Assembly: GCA_020723725.1 (NCBI GenBank)
Contig: DYIG01000032.1
Coordinates: forward strand, 1-10,542
Source: Thermaerobacter marianensis
GTDB lineage: Bacteria; Bacillota; Sulfobacillia; DYIH01; DYIG01
Direction: 5' to 3'
Length of the DNA stretch: 10,542 nucleotides
Part shown: positions 1-5,926 of the stretch, in pieces
Layout of the letters: every line of letters starts with the position of its first letter
Numbering within the stretch: the stretch's first letter is position 1
Translations under genes and position numbers: made by a program
The notes under the pieces: model-generated
The model's input: the letters and a program-made list of their open reading frames with translations, nothing else
What the model was told of the DNA's origin: nothing
Database searches by the model: none

Positions 1-1
1 G

Positions 2-139
2 GCTGGGATCATCACCGACCACGGCGGGCGGACCTGCCACGCGGCCATCGTCAGCGTGGACCTTGGACGGAACTTTCCCCGGTCTATTTCCCGGAGCAAC
101 CGTCATAGTTGGAACGGCAAGGATGGTACAATACCATGA
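2..139 (+). pseudogene. Remnant of a PEP synthase-type phosphohistidine (mobile) domain
   Basis: The reading frame is open from the left edge and reads AGIITDHGGRTCHAAIVS. This is the active-site signature of the PEP-utilising mobile domain, where the His of TCHAA is phosphorylated in phosphoenolpyruvate synthase (pyruvate, water dikinase). In the family the next residues are of the type ELGIPAVVGT, followed in PpsA by a large TIM-barrel domain. Here the match fades after about residue 21 and the frame stops at 137-139. A short VIVGTA-like stretch appears in another frame near 105-119, which hints at a frameshift or small rearrangement. No PEP-binding barrel follows. The upstream part lies outside the window, so I cannot tell whether an otherwise complete protein was cut here. 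Identification of the motif is secure; the pseudogene call is an inference from the abrupt loss of similarity. Confidence 0.6.
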
Positions 140-342
140 GCAGGAACTCTGATTCCGGGAGCGGCATGATGAATCCCGTGGAAGCGTTACCAGAAGCGGC
201 CAACCGTTACCCTGAGGTGCGGGCGGCTTACATATTTGGGTCTGCGGCGGTTGATCGAGCCGGTCCGCTGAGCGACATCGATGTGGCGGTCCTATTCGGC
301 CGGAATGGGGGTTACGGTGATGCCGGAGGATTTACGAGTTGA
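136..342 (+). pseudogene. Truncated MNT-type nucleotidyltransferase (MntA antitoxin-like) N-terminal stub
   Basis: The 68-residue product contains AAYIFGS at about 31-36 and SDIDVAVLF at about 46-54. This is the GSx(n)DxD nucleotidyltransferase signature of minimal nucleotidyltransferases, the MntA antitoxins that adenylylate HepT toxins. Intact proteins are about 100-140 residues. Here everything after the DxD strand, including the third acidic residue and the helical C-terminus, is missing and replaced by a short Gly-rich tail before the stop. ATG 136 overlaps the preceding stop as ATGA. ATG 166 and ATG 169 are equally possible, with GGGAG just upstream. The next frame is a HepT stub, which supports an old MntA-HepT pair that lost its middle by deletion. 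It is unlikely to be catalytically active. Confidence 0.65.
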
Positions 343-502
343 GGTCATACTGGAAAGGCAAAAAAACCTGGAGCAAGCCCTTAGGCGGCTCGACCGGTTC
401 CGTGACTGGGAGATCGAACGCTACCTTGGTGATGAGGGTGCCCAGTGGGTTGTAGAGCGCGGCCTGATATACTGCGAGAGATGCATGCGGAGGGATGGGT
501 AA
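320..502 (+). pseudogene. Truncated HepT-like (DUF86) toxin N-terminal stub
   Basis: The frame from ATG 320 encodes 60 residues. The stretch VILERQKNLEQALRRL, followed by a short acidic linker and WVVERGLIYC, resembles the first two helices of HepT/DUF86 proteins (pattern ERLxxLxxxLxxL...FLxDxxxxxAVERxLQ). HepT toxins are usually about 110-145 residues and carry their RNase-type Rx4-6HxY motif in the C-terminal half. That half is absent, so the product should not be a working toxin. The stub overlaps the MntA-like stub by 23 nt and its stop codon overlaps the moaB start (TAATG). The match rests on a short, helical and therefore weakly informative sequence, but the adjacent MNT stub makes the call much more likely. 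Confidence 0.55.
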
Positions 503-1002
503 TGGGCCACCGGGATCATAAGGAAAAGGCGCGGGGCCCCGTAACGTGCGGGGTCATCACCGTTAGCGATACGAGGACACCTGAAACCGATGCCAGCGGT
601 AAGCTGGCGACAGAACTGCTGGAGGGCGCGGGACACACGGTCACTTTCTACCGGATCGTCAAGGACGAGCCTGTGGAGATCAAGGCTGCGGTCGAGGACG
701 CCATCTCCCAGGGGTGCCAGGCCGTTATCCTCAACGGTGGCACAGGGATCAGCAAACGGGACGGGACATATGACATCCTCAGCTCCATGCTGGAGAAGAC
801 CGTTACCGGTTTCGGGGAGATCTTCCGCTACCTCAGCTACGAAGAGATCGGTTCCCCGGCCATCCTCAGCCGGGCCATCGCCGGTGTGTATCGCGGCAGG
901 CTGGTTGCGGCGACCCCCGGGTCCCCGGACGCGGTCCGCTTAGCGCTGTCCAAACTGCTCATTCCCGAACTGGCACATCTTGTCTGGGAGATAAACCGGT
1001 AA
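502..1002 (+). CDS. moaB: MoaB/MogA-family molybdopterin-binding protein
   Basis: The 166-residue product spans the MoCF-binding (MoaB/MogA) fold, a family that acts in the late steps of molybdenum cofactor synthesis. MogA adenylylates molybdopterin; the exact role of MoaB is less settled. Visible motifs are GVITVSDTR at 17-25, DASGK at 30-34, the nucleotide/MPT loop NGGTGISKRDGTYD at 78-91, GFGEIFRYLSYEEIG at 103-117, SRAIAGVYRG at 123-132 and TPGSPDAVRLAL at 138-149. The loop begins with Asn rather than the Thr common in E. coli-type proteins. ATG 502 is chosen over the upstream in-frame codon at 445 because similarity begins there and GGAGGG lies about 8 nt upstream. That site falls inside the HepT-like stub. 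No other Moco gene is in the window. Confidence 0.92.
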   Translation: MGHRDHKEKARGPVTCGVITVSDTRTPETDASGKLATELLEGAGHTVTFYRIVKDEPVEIKAAVEDAISQGCQAVILNGGTGISKRDGTYDILSSMLEKTVTGFGEIFRYLSYEEIGSPAILSRAIAGVYRGRLVAATPGSPDAVRLALSKLLIPELAHLVWEINR

Positions 1003-1021
1003 CCCGCACTGTAACCTGCGC

Positions 1022-1027
1022 TATAAT
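1022..1027 (+). promoter_or_regulatory. Candidate -10 box (TATAAT) upstream of the PAP2 gene
   Basis: A perfect TATAAT lies in the short gap between moaB and the PAP2 gene, 23 nt before the GTG start. The sequence 17 nt upstream (GTAACC at 999-1004) is only a weak -35 match. If real, transcription would start near 1034 and leave a short leader containing the G-rich ribosome site. This would make the PAP2-nitrilase-terpene synthase series separately transcribed from moaB. Confidence 0.35.
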
Positions 1028-1050
1028 TGGCTTGGCGTGGGGGTGGCTGC

Positions 1051-1932
1051 GTGGATTTCCTTATCTGGCTACAGGGTTTCGGCAATCCGGTTTTTGATGC
1101 CTTTTTTCTGGCCGTGACCAGGCTGGGGAATGAGGGGTTCTACCTCATTCTGCTCCCTTTCATCTACTGGAATGTGGACCGTCGTCTGGGTTATCGCCTG
1201 ACGGTCCTTTTTCTGGCTTCAATATTCACCAACTTTATACTCAAGGATGCGCTGCGGCTGCCGAGGCCTGAGGGGCCTGGCCTCCGTGTCCCGGAGGGCG
1301 CCTTCACGCCGGGTTACGGCTTCCCCAGCGGCCATGCCCAGGGGAACATGACCGTTTGGGCCTACCTGATCCTGCGCTTTCGCCAACGTTGGCTCATGTG
1401 GCTGGGGCTCGGCATCGTGGGGCTTGTCTCCCTCTCCAGGCTCTACCTGGGCGTGCATTACCCCATCGATGTGCTCGGCGGGTTGGTTATCGGTCTGGCG
1501 CTGGTCCTCCTTTTCTCCAAAGCGGAGACCCTGCTCGAAGGCTATGACCTGCCGGTCAGGGTCCGGTTTGCCCTGGCGATCGTGCTGCCACTTGCGGCGC
1601 TGCTGATCCACAGGTCCCCGGATGCCTTCCGGTTATCGGGCGTGCTGATGGGCCTCTCGGTGGGTTACATCGTCCATGAACAAATGGGTCTGACGGGACA
1701 GACGCAGGGCCTTTGGCGGCAAATGATGAAATTCATCTTGGGTTTGGGACTGGCGTTGATCGTCAGGCTTGTGACGAGCCCCTTTTTCCCGGAGGGGTTG
1801 GGCCAGGTGGTTCGCTACCTGATCGTTGGCCTTGTCATATCCCTGGCGGCCCCAATCCTGTTCAGGGCTTTGGGGCTTGAGGAGAGGGAAAGGGGAGGGT
1901 GGCGTGAAGCGTCCAGCAGGCCTCCTTCTTAG
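1051..1932 (+). CDS. PAP2-superfamily integral membrane phosphatase
   Basis: The 293-residue polytopic membrane protein has the complete three-part phosphatidic-acid phosphatase type 2 signature: KDALRLPRP (Kx6RP) at 65-73, PSGH at 92-95 and SRLYLGVHYPID (SRx5Hx3D) at 129-140. His95 and His136 would be the catalytic pair. The family removes phosphate from lipid phosphates such as undecaprenyl or other prenyl diphosphates and phosphatidate, with the active site at the membrane face. After the catalytic core come further hydrophobic segments (about 142-155, 172-186, 196-206, 226-241, 255-273), making it longer than the minimal family members. GTG 1051 is preferred because a G-rich ribosome site precedes it; a TTG at 1027 would add eight unlikely residues. 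The 3' end overlaps the next gene by 29 nt, which suggests co-expression. The substrate cannot be read from sequence; polyprenyl diphosphate is plausible given the neighbours. Confidence 0.88.
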   Translation: MDFLIWLQGFGNPVFDAFFLAVTRLGNEGFYLILLPFIYWNVDRRLGYRLTVLFLASIFTNFILKDALRLPRPEGPGLRVPEGAFTPGYGFPSGHAQGNMTVWAYLILRFRQRWLMWLGLGIVGLVSLSRLYLGVHYPIDVLGGLVIGLALVLLFSKAETLLEGYDLPVRVRFALAIVLPLAALLIHRSPDAFRLSGVLMGLSVGYIVHEQMGLTGQTQGLWRQMMKFILGLGLALIVRLVTSPFFPEGLGQVVRYLIVGLVISLAAPILFRALGLEERERGGWREASSRPPS

Positions 1933-3091
1933 CCTCGTCGCCGTCGCCCTGCTCTCGACCGTCCTGGTTTTGGCCTCTCGCTCAAACCCTGAATGGTCAG
2001 GGCAGCGGCAGGTTCCGGTTCCGGGGAGCGGTTCCGAGCGAAGGGGCACCCTGCCGGGGGATGAGCCCCCGCCGAAGTCGGCGCAGCAAATTCAACTGGT
2101 TGCTGTCCAACTGAAGTGGTCGCTGGATGACTATCAGACGCCGGAGGGGTTTGCCCGGCGGATCGACGGGGTCATGGCCAAGGTGGCCGAACGGCTCGAC
2201 CCCAGTTACCCTGCGCTCGTGGTCTTCCCGGAGGACGTCGGCATCCTGACCGTCTTTTCCGGTTGGGGCGTGGATATAAGCGGGGCGGGATCCCTAAAGG
2301 ATGCCGTTGAACGCGTCGTGCGCCAGAACCTGCCCGCTATTTCCCTGCAGCGGGTGAGGCACGGTGTCGGCTGGGTCAGGGGCATTTTCCTGCTCAGGCA
2401 GGAGGCCATGGCGCGTCTCTATGTGGATGTATTCTCCCGAGCGGCGGCGAAATACGGGGTCTACCTGGTGGCCGGGTCCATACCCCTGCCGGATTATGTG
2501 AGCGGAATCGGCGAGGGGAATTTAAAACCTGCCGGTCCGGAGGTCTATAACGTCTCCTATTTCTTTGGCCCGGACGGAAAAGTAATTGGAAGGCAAAAAA
2601 AAGTTAATCTTATAGAAATGGAGGGTGCGGCCGGCCTCGACCTGGTTCCGGGGACGCTTGAGGAGCTGGATGTCTTCGATACCCCCCTTGGTCGCGTTGG
2701 TATTGCCATCTGCCTCGATGCCTTCAAGGAAGATGTCCTGCGTCGCCTGCAGGAAAAGGGCGCGGAGATCCTTGTGCAGCCCTCCGCAAACCCTGCCGCC
2801 TGGAGCGCGGAGCAGCAGGAGGAATGGCTCGACAGTTCCTGGAAGGCCGTCGCAAGTCAGCAACAATTTGCTTATGCAGTCAACCCCATGATGACGGGTC
2901 AGGTCCTGGACCTAGGTTTCTTTGGCCAGTCCTCGATCATCGCCAGGGAAGCGGGCGACGCCGGTAAGGGCTACGCCGCTACCGGGGGGCGCAAGGGCTT
3001 CCTGTCTGTGGCCGGTAGAGCGGATTCCGAGGAGATCGTAATTGCCAGGGTCACGCATCCGGCGGCGCTGAAGGCGCCCGCCACGCGGTAA
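1904..3091 (+). CDS. Membrane-anchored or exported carbon-nitrogen hydrolase (nitrilase superfamily)
   Basis: The 395-residue protein begins with a basic N-terminus and a hydrophobic segment (about 6-25, MKRPAGLLLSLVAVALLSTV). This is a signal anchor or signal peptide without a lipobox Cys. A Pro-rich linker leads to a nitrilase-fold domain from about residue 63. The Glu-Lys-Cys triad is visible: Glu110 in VVFPED, Lys233 in GRQKKVNL and Cys270 in VGIAICLDAF. The spacing between Glu and Lys (123 residues) is larger than in simple amidases, with an extra segment at about 118-165. Nitrilase-superfamily members cleave nitriles, amides or carbamoyl groups or transfer acyl chains; the reaction here is unknown. 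GTG 1904 is chosen because AGGGGAGGG (1891-1899) precedes it by about 4 nt and the signal segment follows. It overlaps the PAP2 gene and lies 22 nt before the terpene synthase gene. Confidence 0.85.
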   Translation: MKRPAGLLLSLVAVALLSTVLVLASRSNPEWSGQRQVPVPGSGSERRGTLPGDEPPPKSAQQIQLVAVQLKWSLDDYQTPEGFARRIDGVMAKVAERLDPSYPALVVFPEDVGILTVFSGWGVDISGAGSLKDAVERVVRQNLPAISLQRVRHGVGWVRGIFLLRQEAMARLYVDVFSRAAAKYGVYLVAGSIPLPDYVSGIGEGNLKPAGPEVYNVSYFFGPDGKVIGRQKKVNLIEMEGAAGLDLVPGTLEELDVFDTPLGRVGIAICLDAFKEDVLRRLQEKGAEILVQPSANPAAWSAEQQEEWLDSSWKAVASQQQFAYAVNPMMTGQVLDLGFFGQSSIIAREAGDAGKGYAATGGRKGFLSVAGRADSEEIVIARVTHPAALKAPATR

Positions 3092-3113
3092 GGGGTGAGG
3101 AAAGGGGTAAGGG

Positions 3114-4181
3114 ATGGGTTTGCATCTGATGGAAAAATTGGACCAGGCGGGGATGATCGTGAGGCAGAACGCCCGTATCCTCCCCCAGGTTTCACGGGAG
3201 CTAGAACGCTGGCGGCGGTATGCCAAGGGGATTCCCAACCCTGAACTCAGGAGGCAGGCCCTGGCCAGCATTCGTCTCAAGAGGTTCCACTGTGAGGGAG
3301 GCAGCGTCTATGCGGCCTTCGACCGTGACAACAGGGGTGACCTGGTCCCTCTAATCGTCGCCCTGCAGACCATAAGCGATTACCTGGATAACCTCTGTGA
3401 CCGGAGCGAGTCCCTTGACTGTGACGACTTCCGTCAATTGCACCTCGCCATGACCGATGCCCTCTCCCCCAGGACCCCACTCCACGATTATTACAGGCTG
3501 CACCCCAACGGTGATGACGGAGGGTACCTGACTTCGCTGGTCGAGGAGTGCCGCAAAAGGGTGAGCAGCCTGCCGTCCTATGGTTTGGTTCAGGGCGAGG
3601 CCCTGCGCCTGGCATCCCTTTATTGCGACCTTCAGGTGTACAAGCATACGTTTGTACCCAGGAGGGTACCCCTCCTCACGGATTGGTTTGAGCGGCACCG
3701 GTCAGCGTTTCCCGGCATCTTCTGGTGGGAATTCGCCGCGGCCAGCGGTTCCACCCTGGGGGTGTTCGCGCTCTTTCGCGAGGCTGCTTCTCCGGGTCTG
3801 GAACCGGTCATGGTTCAACGGATTGTCTCTGCCTACTTCCCATGGGTTTGCGGTTTGCATATCCTCCTGGACTACTTTATCGACCAGGCCGAGGACCGCG
3901 CGGGGGGTGACCTCAACCTCGTCAGCTACTATTGCTCCCGTGAGCAGATGAGGGAGAGGCTGCATCTATTCTACCGCGAGGCCTTGAAGGCCGTGTCTTC
4001 CCTGCCGGATCACCATTTCCATAAGACGGTCGTCAAGGGTCTCCTGGCGATGTACCTCTCGGACAGGAAGGTGAGGAGCCAGGGTTTGGCGTATATTGCA
4101 AGGGAGATGATCCGTATCGGCGGGTTGGGGTGTGCTGTTCTCCACGGGCTCTGCTCCCTCCGCCGGTTGAAATCACAGTAA
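3114..4181 (+). CDS. ytpB: Tetraprenyl-beta-curcumene synthase-like protein (YtpB/DUF2600 family)
   Basis: The 355-residue protein matches the YtpB/DUF2600 pattern. The hallmarks are a basic amphipathic N-terminus (SRELERWRRYAKGIPNPELR at 27-46), FHCEGGSVYA at 58-67, QTISDYLDNLCDR at 85-97, DDGGYL at 134-139, and a second acidic motif LLDYFIDQAEDRAGGDLN at 251-268. In Bacillus subtilis YtpB cyclises heptaprenyl diphosphate to tetraprenyl-beta-curcumene, the first step towards C35 sesquarterpenes (sporulene-type lipids). The two Asp-rich motifs would bind Mg2+ and diphosphate. Length is as expected for the family. ATG 3114 has GAGGAAAGGGG about 6 nt upstream; ATG 3129 is an alternative. The gene follows the nitrilase gene by 22 nt. 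No squalene-hopene-type cyclase is in the window, so the final product is unknown. Confidence 0.85.
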   Translation: MGLHLMEKLDQAGMIVRQNARILPQVSRELERWRRYAKGIPNPELRRQALASIRLKRFHCEGGSVYAAFDRDNRGDLVPLIVALQTISDYLDNLCDRSESLDCDDFRQLHLAMTDALSPRTPLHDYYRLHPNGDDGGYLTSLVEECRKRVSSLPSYGLVQGEALRLASLYCDLQVYKHTFVPRRVPLLTDWFERHRSAFPGIFWWEFAAASGSTLGVFALFREAASPGLEPVMVQRIVSAYFPWVCGLHILLDYFIDQAEDRAGGDLNLVSYYCSREQMRERLHLFYREALKAVSSLPDHHFHKTVVKGLLAMYLSDRKVRSQGLAYIAREMIRIGGLGCAVLHGLCSLRRLKSQ

Positions 4182-4199
4182 ATACCCGGAGGGATCCGT

Positions 4200-4748
4200 G
4201 TGAAGATTCGTATCGACCCCGCAAGGGCCTACCGCATGATCAATAGCGGTTGCTTGGTGCTGCTTACCGCGGCTCACAAGGATCGAACAAATGTCATGAC
4301 CATCGCCTGGCACATGCCGGTAAGCATGAAACCCCCTCTTGTCGCCGTCGCGCTCGGCGTGTCGCGTTTTACGACTGAACTGGTTGATGCCAGCGGGGAG
4401 TTTGCCATCAACATCCCGCCTGCAAACATGCTGGCCAAGGCCAGGCGCGCCGGGTCCATCAGCGGCCGGGACATGGACAAGCTGGCGGAACTCGATCTCG
4501 CCTTCTCTTCGGGGAAGGCGACCAGGGCCCCGGTCCTCCAAGACTGCCTTGGATACATGGAATGCAAGGTGGTTAACCGGGTTCCAGCCGGGGACCACAC
4601 TGTTTACATAGCCGAGGTGGTATCGGCTGCCGCTGAGGACACGGTTTTCGATGGCGCATGGCTCCCCTCAGAGGGGGCATCGCTACTCTTCCACCTTGGC
4701 GGGCCGCGCTTCGTCGTTGCCGAGAAGCAGTTTGAGGATGACGCGTAG
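4200..4748 (+). CDS. Flavin reductase-like domain flavoprotein
   Basis: The 182-residue protein has the flavin-reductase (flavoredoxin/FMN-binding split barrel) pattern: NVMTIAWHMPVS at 31-42 for flavin phosphate binding, PPLVAVAL at 45-52, GEFAINIP at 66-73, and the C-terminal strand GDHTVYIAEVV at 131-141. Members bind FMN and transfer electrons to a partner or reduce free flavin. Clostridial versions are often electron carriers with no known partner. The GTG 4200 start is supported by CGGAGGGA at about 4187-4194. The gene starts 18 nt after the terpene synthase gene, so it is probably co-transcribed with it. Whether it serves terpenoid chemistry or is simply adjacent cannot be decided here. 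No terminator with a T-run on the + strand follows it. Confidence 0.85.
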   Translation: MKIRIDPARAYRMINSGCLVLLTAAHKDRTNVMTIAWHMPVSMKPPLVAVALGVSRFTTELVDASGEFAINIPPANMLAKARRAGSISGRDMDKLAELDLAFSSGKATRAPVLQDCLGYMECKVVNRVPAGDHTVYIAEVVSAAAEDTVFDGAWLPSEGASLLFHLGGPRFVVAEKQFEDDA

Positions 4749-4752
4749 AAGC

Positions 4753-4786
4753 AATAAAAAGCACCCCCTGGGGATCCAGGGGGCGC
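4753..4786 (-). terminator. Intrinsic terminator of the - strand TPR/CuAO-domain gene
   Basis: CCCCCTGG (4764-4771) and CCAGGGGG (4776-4783) form a perfect 8-bp stem around GGAT, extended by two more G-C pairs past an A-C mismatch. Read on the - strand the hairpin is followed by TTTTTATT (4760 down to 4753), about 35 nt after the stop codon of the - strand gene. On the + strand no T-run follows, so it should act mainly on the - strand transcript. Confidence 0.8.
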
Positions 4787-4820
4787 CTTGGAGAGGGTCG
4801 TATTGGCTTCTTGATGCGCG

Positions 4821-5678
4821 TTATTTGATGATTACCATCTTGTAAGTCGGATCCCAATTCACGTTAGCCGAAAGGGCTTCGGATACGAACCGGATCGGCA
4901 CGAGCGTGCGTCCGTGTTTCACGAAGGCCGGCACATCCAGGGTGACCGGCTGGCCGTTGACCAAGGCCTCCGTGCTGCCGATGGTCAGGATAACGGTCGT
5001 TGTCTGATTCTGAATGGTTACGGTGTTAGTCGCCTGATCCCAGTTAACAGTGGCGCCAAGGGATTCGGAGATCGCCCGGAAGGGAACGACGGTACGGTTG
5101 TAAACGATCTCCGGCACCACATCGAACTTGGGCTGCTTGCCTTTGACGAATACCTTAATGTCGTCGTCGCCCTTTTTCTTGAACGCCTCGCCGAGATGCT
5201 TGTAGGTCTCGTCATCCTCATAGTCCATCTCAAGGCTATCCATCAGTTCCTCCATGGCGTCGTCCAAGTCGTCCTGTTTGAGGAGCACCCTGCCGAGCGC
5301 CTTGGGGAGGCCGGGGGCCTGCGGGATCTTGAGCATGGCCTTTTTTAGGGCTTCGACGGCCTTGCTGTAGTCGCCTTCATCCTCATACACAGATGCCGCG
5401 ACATAATCATCCTCTGTTTCCAGTTCCTCTTCATCTTTATCTTTTAATTTGAGCTTGTCCTTTCCTTTCCCCTTTTCTTCCATATCAGAATCGTCATCCG
5501 AGGAATCATCTGTGGCAAGGGTGCTTTCCAACTGAAAGTACTTGCTGTATTTCCCGTAATTGGCCTTCGACTCTTTGTGATCGTCATCATTGTCATCGGC
5601 CAAGACCGCGGCCGTGTTACCCAGAATCAACCCTACAGCCAACATGATGGAAAGGAATCGACGTATTGTGGGTTTCAT
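4821..5678 (-). CDS. Exported acidic protein with TPR-like region and copper amine oxidase N-domain repeats
   Basis: The 285-residue protein starts with a classical signal peptide (RR then hydrophobic 8-27, likely cut after VLA at 27). Next comes a highly charged region at about 28-90, first Asp-rich and then Lys/Glu mixed and probably disordered. A TPR-like helical segment follows at about 90-168 (DYVAASVYEDEGDYSKAVEALKKAM is its first repeat-like unit). The C-terminal domain (about 172-285) has two internal repeats, RTVVPFRAISESLGATVNWD (195-214) and RTLVPIRFVSEALSANVNWD (257-276). These are diagnostic of the copper amine oxidase N-terminal domain (Cu_amine_oxidN1), common in exported Clostridia proteins and thought to mediate wall or protein association rather than catalysis. 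The start is backed by AAGGAGG at 5688-5694. It is convergent with the flavin reductase gene and divergent from tgt. The specific function is unknown. Confidence 0.8.
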   Translation of the reverse strand: MKPTIRRFLSIMLAVGLILGNTAAVLADDNDDDHKESKANYGKYSKYFQLESTLATDDSSDDDSDMEEKGKGKDKLKLKDKDEEELETEDDYVAASVYEDEGDYSKAVEALKKAMLKIPQAPGLPKALGRVLLKQDDLDDAMEELMDSLEMDYEDDETYKHLGEAFKKKGDDDIKVFVKGKQPKFDVVPEIVYNRTVVPFRAISESLGATVNWDQATNTVTIQNQTTTVILTIGSTEALVNGQPVTLDVPAFVKHGRTLVPIRFVSEALSANVNWDPTYKMVIIK

Positions 5679-5760
5679 ATTTAGAAGCCTCCTTGTTTGT
5701 TTTGGAATTTAGGTTTGAAATAGCTATTCGCAAAGGAAATCGGTTTTTTGACCATGTAAC

Positions 5761-5790
5761 ATTAAATTAAACGCAAATTTTAGGCGTAAA
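5761..5790 (-). promoter_or_regulatory. Candidate sigma-A-type promoter of the - strand exported-protein gene
   Basis: On the - strand, TTTACG (complement of 5785-5790) and TTTAAT (complement of 5761-5766) are separated by 18 bp, matching the -35 and -10 consensus at four and five of six bases. Transcription would begin near 5754 and give a leader of about 75 nt containing the AAGGAGG ribosome site. The region is very A+T-rich, so chance matches are likely. Confidence 0.35.
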
Positions 5791-5792
5791 AT
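5777..5792. repeat. Palindrome ATTTTA-GGCG-TAAAAT, possible operator
   Basis: Perfect 6-bp inverted arms flank a 4-nt centre. The palindrome covers the proposed -35 box of the - strand gene, which is where a repressor site would sit. It is short and A+T-rich, so it could be chance. No known regulator motif is recognised. Confidence 0.3.
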
Positions 5793-5797
5793 GCATC

Positions 5798-5842
5798 AAA
5801 AAAGTCTAAAGCCAGGCGTCGCACTTTCGCGCGCCGTCTGGC
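5798..5842 (-). terminator. Terminator-like hairpin in the divergent intergenic region
   Basis: GCCAGGCGTCGC (5811-5822) pairs with GCGCCGTCTGGC (5831-5842) as an 11-of-12 stem (one mismatch, one G-U) with an 8-nt loop. On the - strand it is followed at once by TTTAGACTTTTTT, giving the look of a rho-independent terminator. No - strand gene ends here. It lies upstream of the - strand exported-protein gene and between that gene and tgt. It may be an attenuator, an antisense-transcript stop or a relic. Confidence 0.55.
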
Positions 5843-5898
5843 TGGGAGGGGGCGGTGTTGTCATTATTTATATCGAATAAGAACGAGTAGTTTTACAG

Positions 5899-5908
5899 GT
5901 GATATACT
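5899..5908 (+). promoter_or_regulatory. Candidate extended -10 box for tgt
   Basis: GGTGATATACT contains TG-A-TATACT, an extended -10 element (TGnTATAAT-like). No good -35 is found 16-18 bp upstream; TTGTCA at 5858-5863 is too far. Transcription would start close to the GGTGGAGGAA ribosome site at 5914-5923, giving a very short leader. This is weak evidence. Confidence 0.25.
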
Positions 5909-5926
5909 GCTCTGGTGGAGGAATAG

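Noticed and set aside
1904..1990. Lipoprotein signal on the nitrilase
   Set aside because: The hydrophobic segment is not followed by a lipobox Cys.
4753..4786. Terminator for the + strand flavin reductase gene
   Set aside because: The hairpin is not followed by a T-run on the + strand; the T-run is on the - strand side.
5843..5926. preQ1 riboswitch upstream of tgt
   Set aside because: The tgt leader has no recognisable preQ1-I or preQ1-II aptamer core and the likely leader is very short.
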